Below are positions 45,295 through 57,212 of a stretch of DNA of 64,000 bases, piece after piece (the stretch's first letter is position 1; each line of letters starts with the position of its first letter). The notes under the pieces are model-generated. The model searched no databases, had not been told where the DNA came from, and was given only the letters and a program-made list of their open reading frames with translations. The position numbers were made by a program, and so were the translations under genes. The stretch comes from Lumbricus terrestris (lineage: Eukaryota > Annelida > Clitellata > Crassiclitellata > Lumbricidae), in the NCBI GenBank assembly GCA_949752735.1, contig OX457037.1, positions 16,076,517 through 16,140,516 on the forward strand, written 5' to 3'.

Positions 45295-46384
45295 TAGGGT
45301 GGTCGTTAGAAACGAAAGTTGGAGGATACTGTTCCCCAAGGTGCCATTTGGTTCCATTTCACCCAGAAACATCACACAAAAAGTTTTATAGGAAAATATT
45401 AATATTTAGGACTAGCACAACGCCATCAAAGTTTTACCACTTAACAAATATAAGAGCTTTCGAACAGTAGGCATGATAGTTGTAATCAACCAGGAATCTT
45501 CGAAGCAGGAATCAATTTAACTACTTGTAGTAGGTCCAGTTTACACCACAATGATGTTATTGAAGTCATAGTCATGAATTTATATAGCGCCGCTTCAGAG
45601 AAACTCAGAGTGTACAAATCTGTATGAACACTGCATCACAGATAACATCTAGCATATATCTTTTTTTTACAAAACTATATGTTTTTCCCTGTTGTCTTGA
45701 CTGATAATAATAGTCTAATAATTATTGGACTGTAGTAGTTAGGGAACAGTAATATATCATAAATAAATAGGGATAAATATAAATTGTTTTGCGTTTTAAT
45801 CTGTGTCCTGCGTGTAATTAATTTATTCTGCAAAGTCACCAATATTCCTAATGAGGTCTGATTTTCTCATAAATATTTCTTTTTGTACACTTATTGTTCC
45901 TGGGGCAGACCTAATTGGGTACAAGAGAACGATGTAATATTAAAAAGTAGTGACCAATTTTACATGGAAATGTTTCTCTCAGAGGTAATAATATCATGTT
46001 TAAAATCTAAAGAATTACTACTCCTTCTTGCTAAGCAAATTGCACTTGGTCTTTGAGCTATGCTGCTTTCATCTGCACTTTACTAAAAAAGTGCAATAAT
46101 ATTTCATCGAATTGACATAATATTATATTTCATCGAAGTGACATATCTTGCATGTTGTCCAAAGAAGGTGATCATCTGACATCGTGAGTGGAGAAGTGGC
46201 AAACTTTCGAATCCTGATCTTTTCATAATCATGGAATCAACAAAGATCACTTTGTTGATTGTGTATTACACCTTGAAGACCATCACCATTTATATTAATT
46301 GATGCCTCTACTATAATACAAATCCGCAAAAATCAGGCCTCCTGCCATAAAGATAATCAATTTAGGAGTTCTATCTAGCAATGG

Positions 46385-46625
46385 GTGTTGACTCTCTTGA
46401 GTGTCGACTGGAGGCTACTTTAGGCCTGCTTATTCTATTCTGCTTATTCTCTGTCCTAATGACATATTCCCTCGTGCCTGTCCTATCTCTAGTAATATGG
46501 ATTCATTTGTTCTTTTCTCGGTCCATGGGGTTCTCAATACCTTCCTCCATATCCACATTTCTGCCACAGCAGTTTCGGCTGGATCCATTGCTGAACATGA
46601 TGCACATAGCATACGTGTTTGATAC
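46385..46625 (-). mobile_element. LINE ORF2 fragment inside transposon A
   Basis: The minus strand encodes WRKVLRTPWTEKRTNESIL, the pattern found near the end of LINE ORF2 proteins (WRRMLRI.WT..TN..VL). Both ends are lost. It lies nested in transposon A. Confidence 0.55.
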
Positions 46626-46962
46626 CATCACCTTTCATGTTGATTTACAGTAGTTAGTTAAATAACTAATTTAGGCAGTATAATCTCTGTCCACTCTTAG
46701 GAGCATTTTCTGTGCCAATTGCTTGTCTATGTGTTCATTCGTTCTACTCTAAAAGTATACTTTTAATTGGATTATTTCTATCTTATGAAATAGTCAACTA
46801 ATGTGAGTAAAGGCTACACCATGCAATAATTTATGATGCTATCTTTAGGAGTTGGGTAAAGAACTGCTGTTTGACTTTATATGGTAATGGGTAGCCTACT
46901 TCTCTAGTTATAATTATATATGATTTCAATGATTTCAAGATTTATTTACATAATTCATTTCC

Positions 46963-47184
46963 TTACAGTAGCTCTTGATAGATGTTATCTGTGATATGGT
47001 GAGTCATCCTGCTCTGATTGCCATAATAAACGAAAATATCATCACTATTTTTCTGTAGTTCAACTGATACTGGGGTCCCTGATCCATATTTTTTTTTATC
47101 AGAATCTGTTTTAAAGTGAAGTCTGTAATAAAGAGCTTCTGTTGCAGTAAAATAATCCGTTTGCGCACTGTAGCCTAGATCCAA
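46963..47184 (-). pseudogene. Unidentified coding-like frame in transposon A
   Basis: A 73-codon minus-strand frame (LGYSAQTDYFTATEALYYRL...) of ordinary protein composition, extendable a little upstream without a stop. I do not recognise it. It could be part of the element's decayed transposase or a captured exon. Confidence 0.25.
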
Positions 47185-47325
47185 AGTAAACCTATCAAAA
47201 AACGTATAATGTGTTGACTTACTAGTACATGTATAGATTTGTGGTGTCGAATACCATTATGATGTTTATAAAAAAATTTATAAACTATCATCAAAATTGT
47301 AGAATTTACTTGTCAGTTGTGCATA

Positions 47326-47428
47326 AGTCAGTTGGGCGCTTTTGGCGTGAAACTCCGATGCAGAGTCGGGAGCGCTTCTGAGTAGAGAGCTTGAAGGGGT
47401 GCTATAGAAATGGATAAATAAATAAATA
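47326..47428 (+). mobile_element. SINE 3' half
   Basis: It contains GGCGTGAAACTCCGATGCAG, GGGAGCGCTTCTGAGTAG and CTTGAAGGGGTGCTATA, then (AAAT)n, matching the second half of the SINE at 10556. The tRNA-related head is missing, as expected from 5' truncation. Confidence 0.7.
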
Positions 47429-47682
47429 AGTAAAACTATGCAGTCTTTCTGTCAAAACTTGTGGATAGGTCCAAAAATGTGACTTAAATATACCAATACT
47501 CGAAATGACGATAATATTTTATAAAATTCAAAACTTCAGACGCGTTGTGCTAGTCCTAAATATTTTTGAATCCTAATAATTTTTTGGCTATATCAGTTTT
47601 TTACCAATTGGCACCAAATGGTGGGTTGGGGAAAGAAAAAAACCCAAGTTGAAAATTTGCCATAGCACATACGACCACCCTA

Positions 47683-47808
47683 ATGTATGTATGTATGTAT
47701 GTATGTATGTATGTATGTATGTATGTATGTATGTATGTATGTATGTATGTATGTATGTATGTATGTGTGCATGCATGTATGTATGTATGCATGTATGTAT
47801 GTATGTTG
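47683..47808 (+). repeat. (ATGT)n microsatellite, right part of the split array
   Basis: Continuation of the array at 44672-45294 after transposon A; its first 8 bp are the target duplication. Confidence 0.85.
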
Positions 47809-48551
47809 GGTGTCCCTCGACTGCACAGAAAAATTCTTTGAACTTTTAGATGCAGCCCCCCAAAAAGTTTCATTATATTCCTATAGGCCTAATAACACCT
47901 GCCAAATTGTGTGACATTTCAAAAATATTTAGTGGTCCCCAAAGCTCATATAATTTGTGTAGTCTAATTTGTCACAGATAATCTCTGGTTCGAAAATTTC
48001 CAAATTTCTCACTTTGACCCTTATTGCTACATTGTTCTGAAATACAAAAAACTACAAACATGTAACCTTGTTGTGCTTGTGAATGAGGTTTTCAAGTCTG
48101 TTAAACTCTCGAGCAAACCAATGATTCAAATCTGTCGTGGACTAGGAGGGCAAGCTGCTATTGTACTTGGAGACTAAAAATTCATGTTTTTGACCAAGAT
48201 ATTGGTAGAAAACCGTAGAAGTGCTTTTTGCTGAAACGCCGAGTTCATTGTATTGTATTGCAATAATAATAAGGCTTATTAATAAGGTCATGTTGCGGCC
48301 ATGCTGTGGTATGCATCAAACTCAAGCAATTTCTTCCACAGGCTGAGTAGATCCCAGGTCCGATACACAATTGATTAGCGTGTCGTATTTTGAAAATTCT
48401 GCAAACTATAAGCTTAATTTTTTTTATTATTCCAATATCTGTAGCAACACCTGCAAGCGTTGTTTTTATGAGGTTAACACTTATTAATTTTCGTCAGTTA
48501 TGATGTCAAGTCTTGGCGACGAAGTGAATGTTGTTCTTATTCATCTGTCAG

Positions 48552-48732
48552 CCTTTTTACATAAAGAGTCAGTTGAACTGGATGGTTCTTGATGTGGAAT
48601 GGGCCAAAACCTCGCCTGGCGCCTTGGTGTCTATGTGGAAACAAAGCGACTCAGTGGCCCAGTGCTGGTACGACCACGCAGAGACAGGAACAATTCGAAG
48701 TGTGTTGAACTCATATTGCATGGACATTGAAG
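48552..48732 (+). CDS. Ricin-B type lectin, copy 3, exon A
   Basis: 181 bp, phase 0 to 1, acceptor TGTCAG and donor GTAAGA. It encodes the first trefoil repeat with QCW and the start of the second (YCMDIEG). The upstream intron sequence (GTCAAGTCTTGGCGACGAAG) is conserved with copy 2. An in-frame ATG at 48528 (MLFLFICQ) exists in copies 2 and 3, but it lies in the acceptor's pyrimidine tract, so I favour an upstream first exon that I could not find. Exons A, B and C join in frame to 232 residues. Confidence 0.8.
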
Positions 48733-49333
48733 GTAAGATATTCACTTTGCAATATTTTGATTAGATGCGCATTACTTTGAACCATCATGGCGCTATAATA
48801 GAAGTAACAATTATTATGCATAATGTACAACTGGTACATCACATGGGTAATGGATAAAAATATCTTCCTTGGTATGAGCAATAGTGTGTGTCATATCAGA
48901 TACAGTTATAATCTTCCTTTCCGGTTGAACCGATCCATCATCGCGACGGCACTCCGTCAAAAAGCGACCGACAAAAGAGCGCCGACAAAAGAGCGCACGA
49001 CAAAAGAGCGCCGCTCTTAAGAGAAATAACATCGCTGAAGAGTCGGCTTAGTGGTGATATTATTATGAGCAAATAAACAGCTGAACGACGACGACAAAGA
49101 GCAATTAATATTCTAAATATTTCCCACATCGTGTTTTGTTTATATGACACCAAGCATGTTATTATCGCCTGGAAAAAGTGTTAAAATCAAAAAGCTCCCG
49201 AGTGTAACATGAGGGTTTGGAGAGGTCCTTATCACGTGTTTGTTGGACTATCTATCTCCGAGGAATTGACCACAACCTTGTTATATAGCCTAAGTTTGTA
49301 GGCCTACGTCTGAGAAAGCATTTTCATTACTTA

Positions 49334-51970
49334 CTTAGCACTTAGTCCTTCCTCGCGCTGGTAGCGCATCGGGCGACACAGCCTCTCCACGTTATCCTAT
49401 CCTCCGCAGTAGGGTGGTCCAAAAAAATAAAATTCAAGCTAGATACCAAGGCGCCCTCTCAGTTTGTTAGACCTGTCAATAGTATTATTGAGACCAAATT
49501 TCAGCTTCCCAGTCCAACTGAAAGGCGGTGCTCAACGACATCGAAATATTACCATGTAGTTGTATTAGCAAGAAATCTTGATGTCTTTGAACTTGATCAA
49601 AAACCTCAACCCTTGTCATGTAGATGAACTTGAAATAGATTCTGTTGCACTATCATACTTATTAAGTCAGTGCTAGTTACTTGACAGCTGTTTAGCCAAG
49701 CGCATTTTGATAGCAATAACACTTCGGGTGATCTGATCGTGAAGCATTGAGATTGTTGGTCACAATTACTGCAGCGCTTATGTGCGATCCTTTTGTCCTG
49801 CCATTTTCACGGAAAACCATTCATATGGAGTGCTTAAGAAGCCAAGATGGAGCATGCTGAAGCTGTAAGATCTGAATTTGTACGAAATTAACCACTTGCA
49901 GTACACTGGAAATGTCGACCGTCCTTGAGTGCTAGTTTCAGGTGATGGTGTCGCTAAACTCTTTGGTATGCCCAAATGTCCCTCTATGACAGGATATAAT
50001 TTAAATCCAAGGTCATTCATCATCTTCTGAAGTTATTGAGACTCGCTGATAATGGCTAAGACTTGATCTTTGACACAACACCGGACGTTTTAGTGAAGTG
50101 TTCGTTTTTCTGGAAAAACAGGATATGTAAAATGTTCATGTTGTTGGCCTGCTGTCGTCATTGTGATGGAGTTTATTTAAGCCAAAATCTTCATCTTGTG
50201 TTGCTGCCCATCTAATCCAAAATAGAATCCAATCTTAAAGAGATTTTAAAGCTGTGTGGGATGGTGTGACACGTGACAACATACGAGTACTGGAAGTCAT
50301 ATCCGCTACTGAAGCCTCCCATGAGAGAGCGATTAGTTTCATCAAGTAGACTGCTGAAATTAAAGTCAATTTCAGAAACGACTACCAAGAAGTCATTGAG
50401 GTGTCAATGGTTGTCCTTGAAAGTCACCCCTCAATAAGAAAATGGAGAGCCCAATTTACCACGCACGTTGAATGGCCAGGTTACTGTATGCCATCAAAAT
50501 ATGCCGACATACCAATCAACGCGACGTATTCAATCTGAGGATGAGGGAAGAAACTCAGACTCATCCATTTATGTGATTTGGTTCCTTTCTTCACTCAAAG
50601 GCATGGATACAGGCCTCCTCTTGCTCTTGAATGGCCAGGTTACTGCATATATCATCAAAATAATTGTACGATTTAGCAATCAACGTAAAGTATTCAATCT
50701 AAGGGAAAGGAAAAACTCAGATTCATCCTTTTGTGTATCATCTTGCTGAGCAGAAACTCCAGGCCACGATCTGTCAATTTTGATTGATATAGGAATTTTG
50801 ATTCAGATGACTATTATTTGTAGGAGCTCAACGTTGCTGCCATGAATGTTCTAGAAAATTATCAATACTTAGTGCCTTTCAGATGAGGCTGAATGTCTGA
50901 TACTATTATGCTGCCATCTGCCTGATATGGTTCAGATAAGGTGAAGATTTTTTACGGTATGACTGCAAATCCTAGTGAAAGGATGTTGACGGTAGTGCTG
51001 CCATACAGAAGGAGGGGGATTGCCTGGGCGAGTTTGCAACCCAGTGAACACTGACACTACTGCCACACCTGAAATTTGGTGATTCCTTTTTATACTTACA
51101 CCAGTGCAATAGCATGACGGTGATGATTATCAGCAGGGTAGAGGCTGAAGTCAGCAATTGAAAGTGGTAAGCGACATGGCTGAGAGAAGTGTGAAGTTGT
51201 TCAAGGAATTAAACTGACTCATCACTGATGAAGAAGAAAGCAGTATTTTCTCCAAGTGGTTGAGGCAAATAGAAAAGCTGCCCCCACTCAATCAACAAAG
51301 AAATATGCTGTTGGCACTGTGCTTGCAAAGCCTTCTACAGTGTAGACGTCATCGTATGTTTGGAGTCATAAAACGAAAAAAATAGACATCCGTGGATTTA
51401 ACGATGTTTTTGACATTTTTCATATTTAAAATCTACTGAAATTTTAGGCTATATTTCAAGCTCACCAATTGTTTAAGTGTCACACATATTGTCATGTTAC
51501 AGTAATGTATCATCTACCTTGAAATAAAGCACAATTGTATTGGAATATATGCTCAACACATTGATTTCTACAATTAACGTATTTTCATTGGCCCATGCAA
51601 AGTAAGACAGTCGTTGAGCACCGCCTTGCAGTTGGAATAGGAAGCTGAAATTTTGTCTCAATAATACTATTGATAGGTCTAACAAACTGGGAGGGCGCCC
51701 TGGTTTTTAGCTTGAACTTTATTTTTTACCATGCATCGGTGAACCACACTACTCCGCAGCCATCCGAGCATCCTCCCACGTCATACCGCCGCCTTCCAGG
51801 TCCTGAGTGATCGTGCTTCGCCAAGTCTTCCTGGGCCTTCCTCGTCCTCTTCTCCATCCCGACGGAATCCAGTCCAGGGCCTGCTTTAGGATGCCCTCTT
51901 CTCCCGATCTATGTATGTGACCCAGCCAACGTAGACGCGTCTTCTTCAACATGTCCTCCAGTTTCTCCAT
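49334..51970 (-). mobile_element. LINE 3' end split by transposon B
   Basis: On the minus strand 51970-51752 encodes the typical tail of a LINE ORF2: RLRWLGHIHRSGEE, GRGRPRKTWR and MTWEDARMAAE. After the 2342-bp transposon B the frame resumes at 49409 with DRITWRGCVA and a stop. The reading frame is continuous when the insertion and one 8-bp duplicate are ignored. It identifies the site that existed before insertion. Confidence 0.8.
49410..51751. mobile_element. DNA transposon B, TAGGGTG family
   Basis: 2342 bp with inverted ends at least 130 bp long: both arms contain GTTTGTTAGACCT, CAATAGTATTATTGAGAC and GGCGGTGCTCAACGAC. The outermost bases are TAGGGTGGTCC and, from the right, TAGTGTGGTTC. 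An exact 8-bp duplication CTCCGCAG flanks it (49402-49409, 51752-51759). Short + strand relics (DMAERSVKLFKEL near 51177; RVLEVISATEA near 50290) resemble the last part of a transposase, with stops between. Non-autonomous now. Confidence 0.82.
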
Positions 51971-53302
51971 GGACGATCTCCTTCTTACTTCATGTGTAGT
52001 TATTCATCATTTTCATTAGCTGGTATAATTAATTTTCTGCGCTGGTATAATTATCTGCTAGTTTAGACATCTGAAATGTAATTTTAACGTCTAATTAAAT
52101 TGCTAGTTTATACCTATTAAATATAGTTAATAGAATAGCCTACATCTAGTTAAACACTACAGTCATGTAGAGGTGGAACTCTTGCCTTTTCCAAAAAAAT
52201 ACTTTATCACCTCTAGGCCGACTAGTTCGCGATATCGTTCGCGATATTATTTCTTTTAAGAGCGGCGTCCTATTGTCGGCGCTCTTTTGTTGGCGCTCTT
52301 TTGTTGGCGCTTTTTGTCGGCGCTCTTTTATCGGTCGCTCTTTTGACGGGTCACCCTTCGCGACAGGCCCTTAGTACATGGTACCAGGGTATGGGGACCA
52401 TTTTCAGGAGACTCTGCCAGTGGATGCGCAATGGAACTGTTGGTTGCGCAATCTAACTCTCAAACCCTTGATATACCACGTGACCAATGCCCCAATAATC
52501 TATATAGACCCGGGAAGACAAAGTACGCGCATTTGGGGCGGAAACCATGGTCCTACAACAATCGCTGTGTTGATGGTGATCAATCTTAGTCGCTTCAGTA
52601 TGTGAGTCCATTTTTTCGGGAGGTGCGTTGTAAACTTAACTTCTATATTCCAATTATTAGGCTATATAGTATTTATTTTATTATTAAAAGTTTTATTTGC
52701 GTTATTCTTCTATTCTTACTTAAGTGCTAGTTTGTGTACTATATGTAGTAGGGTATAGCAAGAAAAGTGTTTTTGTTTAAAATGAACTTTGGCATAACTT
52801 AAAAGGTTGCTCCAGGTCCTAAATGAAAGAACTGAAGAAAAATTGCATCAAATTTATTGCATCTAACTTTGCCGCCGAGCACCTGAAGTTTAGTCTACTT
52901 TCGCGGCTGCAAACCATGGCAAAAACACATACCATGCAAACGGGAGAACTATGGTCATGGAGAAATAGACAGAAAAGAAAGAGAAAGGAAAGAGAACAAC
53001 AAGAAGTATTATAAATCTCAAGGACTGTGTAAAGTATAGATGATACATCAGACAATGCTTCTAGCTGTGACACAGTTGACACCGATTCCACAGCATCAGA
53101 ATCATTATGAGGACGTTTTATATGCGATCTGAAGGAGAAACATGCTTTTGCTAAATCAAGTCACTCCCAGCTTTGCCAAGGTAATGTGACAGATATAGTT
53201 TATCAAATTCAGTTGGTGCTGCACTTGCAAAAGAAGTAGGTCTACTTGTGACTATGGAATTGTGACTGATGATGACCGAAGTTCAGCTACTGACAGATTG
53301 TG

Positions 53303-53459
<157 letters not shown>

Positions 53460-54513
53460 TTTCGTAAAACATTAGGCAATCCGATGGAAGAGAAGATAGC
53501 GTGAAGCTATAACACTGTATTTTGACGGTGGGACAGATATAAGTATTTGCTTGCAGTCATTTGGTCATAAATATCAAATAATGGAAGTGTTTACATGTTT
53601 GATACGAGAACTAGGATCACTTTATTTAAGGCATATCTCACCAAACAGTGGATTAGCCGCAGTAATTTTCGAAGCAATGCGCGAATTCTTGTCTGATAGG
53701 CTTAATTAGGCCTAGGCTAGATTTCTTTCAGTTCAATAATAGCTGTTGGCTGTGATGGAACGGCGGTAAATACAGAAAGGCATGCTGGGACTGTGGAGTA
53801 ATTAGTAAGCTGGAGTTACATGCATGCATCCTCTCCAGTGGTTCATCTGCATGTTCCATTTCAATGAGTTGACGTTACGACATTTATTTGCTCATCATTG
53901 CATCAAACTTCCTACAATACTCTGAGAGAAAGGTTGTTGATATATGTATTCAAAAGAATGGCTACTAAGGTTACCCAGAAAATGTTTAAGTGAATATGAT
54001 GATTGATGAGAAAAAAACATATGCAGAACTGGTAGCCAGAAGAATTAAAATAGCAAGGAAAACTGATCGCTGTCTATTATCAGTTCTTGTGATATTAGAA
54101 CATTCACAATCCCAAAACTGAATTTAGAAGCCACTGTCTACTGTGTTCTAGTTAACTGGTTGGATGTTTCCAGACTTGAACCTCAAATAACTTGCAAGTT
54201 TAAGAAAAATAACCTTAAGTAATACATTAAAACTGGCAGCATGTTAGATCTTGAAAAATACCATTACCACAAAGTTGCTAAGGTAGAACAGACGCAGCAA
54301 GGTCAGTTTGTAGAACGTAGAGAAGGCCACATTCGAAGAAAGCGCGAATTCCTCAAAAACGTGGTCAAATATACCACAAAAAGTGAGTGGACTATATAAT
54401 ATGAGTGAACCGCATGGTCAGCATGTGAACATTTTGTGAAGCGTAATTAAGGACAACAAGTTTCTCTCAATTTTAATAATTCATTCCATTTCTTAAGTTA
54501 GAATAATGCATTG

Positions 54514-54679
54514 AGGACCGTCCATAAATGACGTCACGTAACTGGAGGGGTGAGGGTCAGTGGTCACACATCTATGACGATTTGTGACGGTCCATTGCTA
54601 GATATCATGTGACTTTTGTTTTAACGTGTGACTAGGGAGCCCAAGGGGATTGCCCTAGACGTCATTTATGGACGGCCCC
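54514..54679. mobile_element. MITE with CCGTCCATAAATGACGTC ends
   Basis: About 165 bp, with GGACCGTCCATAAATGACGT at the left and the same word inverted (ACGTCATTTATGGACGGCCC) at the right. No ORF. The target duplication is unclear. Confidence 0.7.
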
Positions 54680-55089
54680 TTGCTTGTGGCTCATGGATGT
54701 CGGAATTGCCAAGCAAAACATGATGTGCCATAAAATGTGGCTCACAATATTCCTATTTTTAAGCCTAATTAATACATCAGATAAGAAAATAGTCAAATTT
54801 CAGCAGTGTTAATGCATTGCTCAATAGTACGGTATACTCGAATAACTTCAGGGCCATGGCGGCAAAGTTAAGCAGCATGTCAGAAACAAAATTTCTATAC
54901 CAGACACTATTATATGCATAGGAGCAACAAATTAATATATGCCAAATATAATCCATTCTGGTCACTATGCCCTAATATGTAGTTATTCATCATTAGCCAT
55001 CAATCTTATAATGCATCCGTTTTCTCTTTCCTTAGTGTAGCCAGTTTCCTCACAATCATCCCTTAGGACTTACAATAGGACCGTTGCCA

Positions 55090-55215
55090 GTTTCTAGTGT
55101 TAAAAGTAGTATTAGCAGCAGTAGCAAACAACAGATGCATTAGCAACAATGGCAGCATCATCAACAACATAAGCAGTAGTAGTAGTGGCAGTAGTTTTAG
55201 TAACAGGTGCTGTTA
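55090..55215 (+). repeat. Decayed (AGT/AGC)n repeat
   Basis: Scattered AGT and AGC triplets in the first intron of copy 3, the counterpart of the longer arrays in copies 1 and 2. Confidence 0.6.
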
Positions 55216-55507
55216 CGTTTGCTAAACTAGTAGTGGTTGGTCTCGTTAATTTTGAATGTAGGGTAGGGAAAGGAGATTTTAAAGGGGATGAATATCAGAG
55301 AAGTTGGAGAGTCAATTCAAATTGTAGAAAGCACATAAGCCTGAAAAAGTAAACAAATTAACTATTTCGAGAAGGACGAGAAGCAGTAGAAGCAGAGGGA
55401 GTGAAATGTCGATATGAGCTACACCAGACGAGTTTGACTTTAGTAGGTATCAATGGATTGGTCGTTTTTCGTGATGTCGTCTAACCTGAGTGTGCTATGT
55501 GTGTAAG

Positions 55508-55621
55508 GTGGTCGACTTGTTCTGAATCCCTACCTGGAGGGTAAGGAGGACCAACAATGGGAACGCGATTGCAACTTGATTGTTAACCGCAAGAACCGCA
55601 GCTTCGTTCTTGATATTGCTG
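55508..55621 (+). CDS. Ricin-B type lectin, copy 3, exon B
   Basis: 114 bp, phase 1 to 1, with the same boundaries as the other copies. It holds DQQWERD and VLDIAG. The start GGTCGACTTGTTCTGAATCC equals copy 2. It lies 6.8 kb from exon A because FB2 and other insertions fill the intron. Confidence 0.8.
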
Positions 55622-56117
55622 GTAAGAATATAGAATATCAGAAATAGAGTTTACGCTGCAGGATCGATCATCAATAATTGGGTCATACTATGGTGCAATG
55701 TAAAATATCTTAATTTATACAGACCATTTTATGGTCATAGACCTATATTTTAATTTTTTTTCATTAGTAACTGTTTTAGAAATGTCGACTCCTTTATCTC
55801 CCTCTAGCGAGCTCAGCGATTGTCATACAAATAAAAGGCTGATTGTTTAATTCAATCAACTTGATTGAATTAGCTAGTCATACTTTCAGTTGGGAGACGA
55901 GGTGACAGAGAAGAGGGCTTTACTTATTATGCTTTCATACTGATGTGAAATGACAATTCTTATATTGACGTGTCTTAAAAAGTTTGAACTGTTTGATGGA
56001 CCTTTCTTCTTCTGTTATTTTCCATTAAAAAAATTATCATTGTTCTTTTCTAATCTCAAGAAAACCATAAAGCATACGTACTTCAATAATAATTTAGCAA
56101 CATCAACATAATATGTT

Positions 56118-56490
56118 TATTACATTGATACAATTCCGAAATAATTCGCTTTGTGTTGCACTAGCTGCATTTGTCCCGACCAATATCGCATCTGATTGCT
56201 GCTCTTGTCTCACACTGCATCGTTGGTTTAGCTTTACCGCCGCAATCTCCGTCCGTAATTGTCGGGCACTTAGTTCCGCGACGAGGGTTGAACTCCAAGT
56301 TTTACGGGTTCGCTTAGCTGCTGGGCAACGCCGAGCCTTATCAAATTATTGTTGCTGGCCATTCAGCTGCTCAGGCTTACTGACCATTGGATTTTATAAA
56401 TCGCTGAAGTTTCTTAGCCGTAGCTGGGCTGGGAATGCGACTGAGCAGGTTTTGAAGAATGAAGCGCTATAAAAGTCCTGGTATGCATAT
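56118..56490 (+). mobile_element. LINE fragment in the last intron of lectin copy 3
   Basis: Aligns with 33640-34022 (shared words GACCAATATCGCATCTGATT, CGCAATCTCCGTCCGT and GCTGGGCTGGGAATGC) and ends in a short (GAAC/GAAT)n tail. Ancestral to the copy 2/3 duplication. Confidence 0.65.
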
Positions 56491-56596
56491 TAACGAACGA
56501 ACGAACAAGCGAATGAATTACTGATTGAATGAATTATTGATTGAATGAATGAATCAATCAATCAATGACGCATGCATGCTCAACGTAAAAAAAACT

Positions 56597-57026
56597 GGCA
56601 CCCTGTCATTACCGCGCAGGACGTTTTCGCGCCGTCATTTGCGCGCCGTCATTTGCGCGCGCAGCGTAAACTTGTACTATTATATCTACTATCATGTCTG
56701 CCGTCTTCGTATGATCAAACAGCGAACTCCTGTGTGATGGTTACGATATACGCGCTTAGATGTGTATTCGTGTTTGTCATTACGTAGAACATTTATTCCT
56801 AACGCTCATTACGTAGAAAACATATATTCCTAACGCTTATTAGGCTACATTAAGAATAAAATTAAAGATTTTCTCTGTCATATGTTTCATACGTGATTTT
56901 GTTTATAATTTGAGAGTAAACACTTTCGCTGCGCGCAAATGACGTTGCGCGCAAATGACGTTGCGCGCAAACGACGGCGCGCAAATGACGGCGCGCAAAT
57001 ATCCTGCGCGGTAATGGCTGGACACC
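56597..57026. mobile_element. Foldback element FB3
   Basis: 430 bp. Ends GGCACCCTGTCATTACCGCG and, from the right, GGTGTCCAGCCATTACCGCG. Each arm is an array of a 14-16 bp unit (TTTGCGCGCCGTCA or GCGCGCAAATGACGTT), two copies on the left and five on the right. The target duplication is an exact 9 bp, AAAAAAACT. The matching intron of copy 2 (34275-34300) is the empty site. No ORF; predicted frames through it are repeat artefacts. Confidence 0.82.
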
Positions 57027-57212
57027 AAAAAAACTTGCACGTGAACTGTCAACCTCGCTAAAGTGCATGATTAACCTTTGATCGTAGTGTTAGCAGTTTC
57101 TCAAATGCTGATCTCTGAAGCTGCATTTCCTGATTTCCTGATTGCCTCTCACATTGCTTAAATTTTAAGTTGTAGGCCTAAATTTAGTCCTAAACGTAAT
57201 TGTTGTTTACAG

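Larger units (their letters stand above)
45295..47682. mobile_element. DNA transposon A, TAGGGTG family (hAT- or P-like)
   Basis: 2388 bp with ends TAGGGTGGTCGT and ACGACCACCCTA and an 8-bp target duplication ATGTATGT, inserted in the TATG array. A subterminal motif TTTAGGACTAGCACAA lies 110 bp from the left end, and its inverse about 122 bp from the right end. Element C has the same motif at the same distances. The interior is a patchwork with a LINE fragment (46385-46625), a SINE tail (47326-47428) and no intact transposase. Confidence 0.75.
48948..52355. mobile_element. Foldback element FB2, carrying nested insertions
   Basis: Ends GGCACTCCGTCAAAAAGCG and, read inward from the right, GGTGACCCGTCAAAAGAGCG. 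Each end is an array of a roughly 14-15 bp unit, CGACAAAAGAGCGC, with three or more copies, followed by GCTCTTAARAGAAATAA on both sides. Flanks are CATCGCGAC and CTTCGCGAC, a 9-bp target duplication with one mismatch. Inside are a LINE fragment and, within it, DNA transposon B. It lies in the first lectin intron of copy 3. No transposase of its own is visible. Confidence 0.7.

Noticed and set aside
44565..45375. Frames of MYVC and HTYI repeats up to 235 codons
   Set aside because: Products of the (TATG)n array on either strand.
48528..48551. Start codon giving MLFLFICQ as a signal-like leader for lectin copies 2 and 3
   Set aside because: It overlaps the pyrimidine tract and acceptor of exon A, and the frame is not kept as a start in copy 1; copy 2 has a better first exon at 26189.
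56113..56472. 119-codon + frame as a host gene
   Set aside because: Same LINE fragment as in copy 2.
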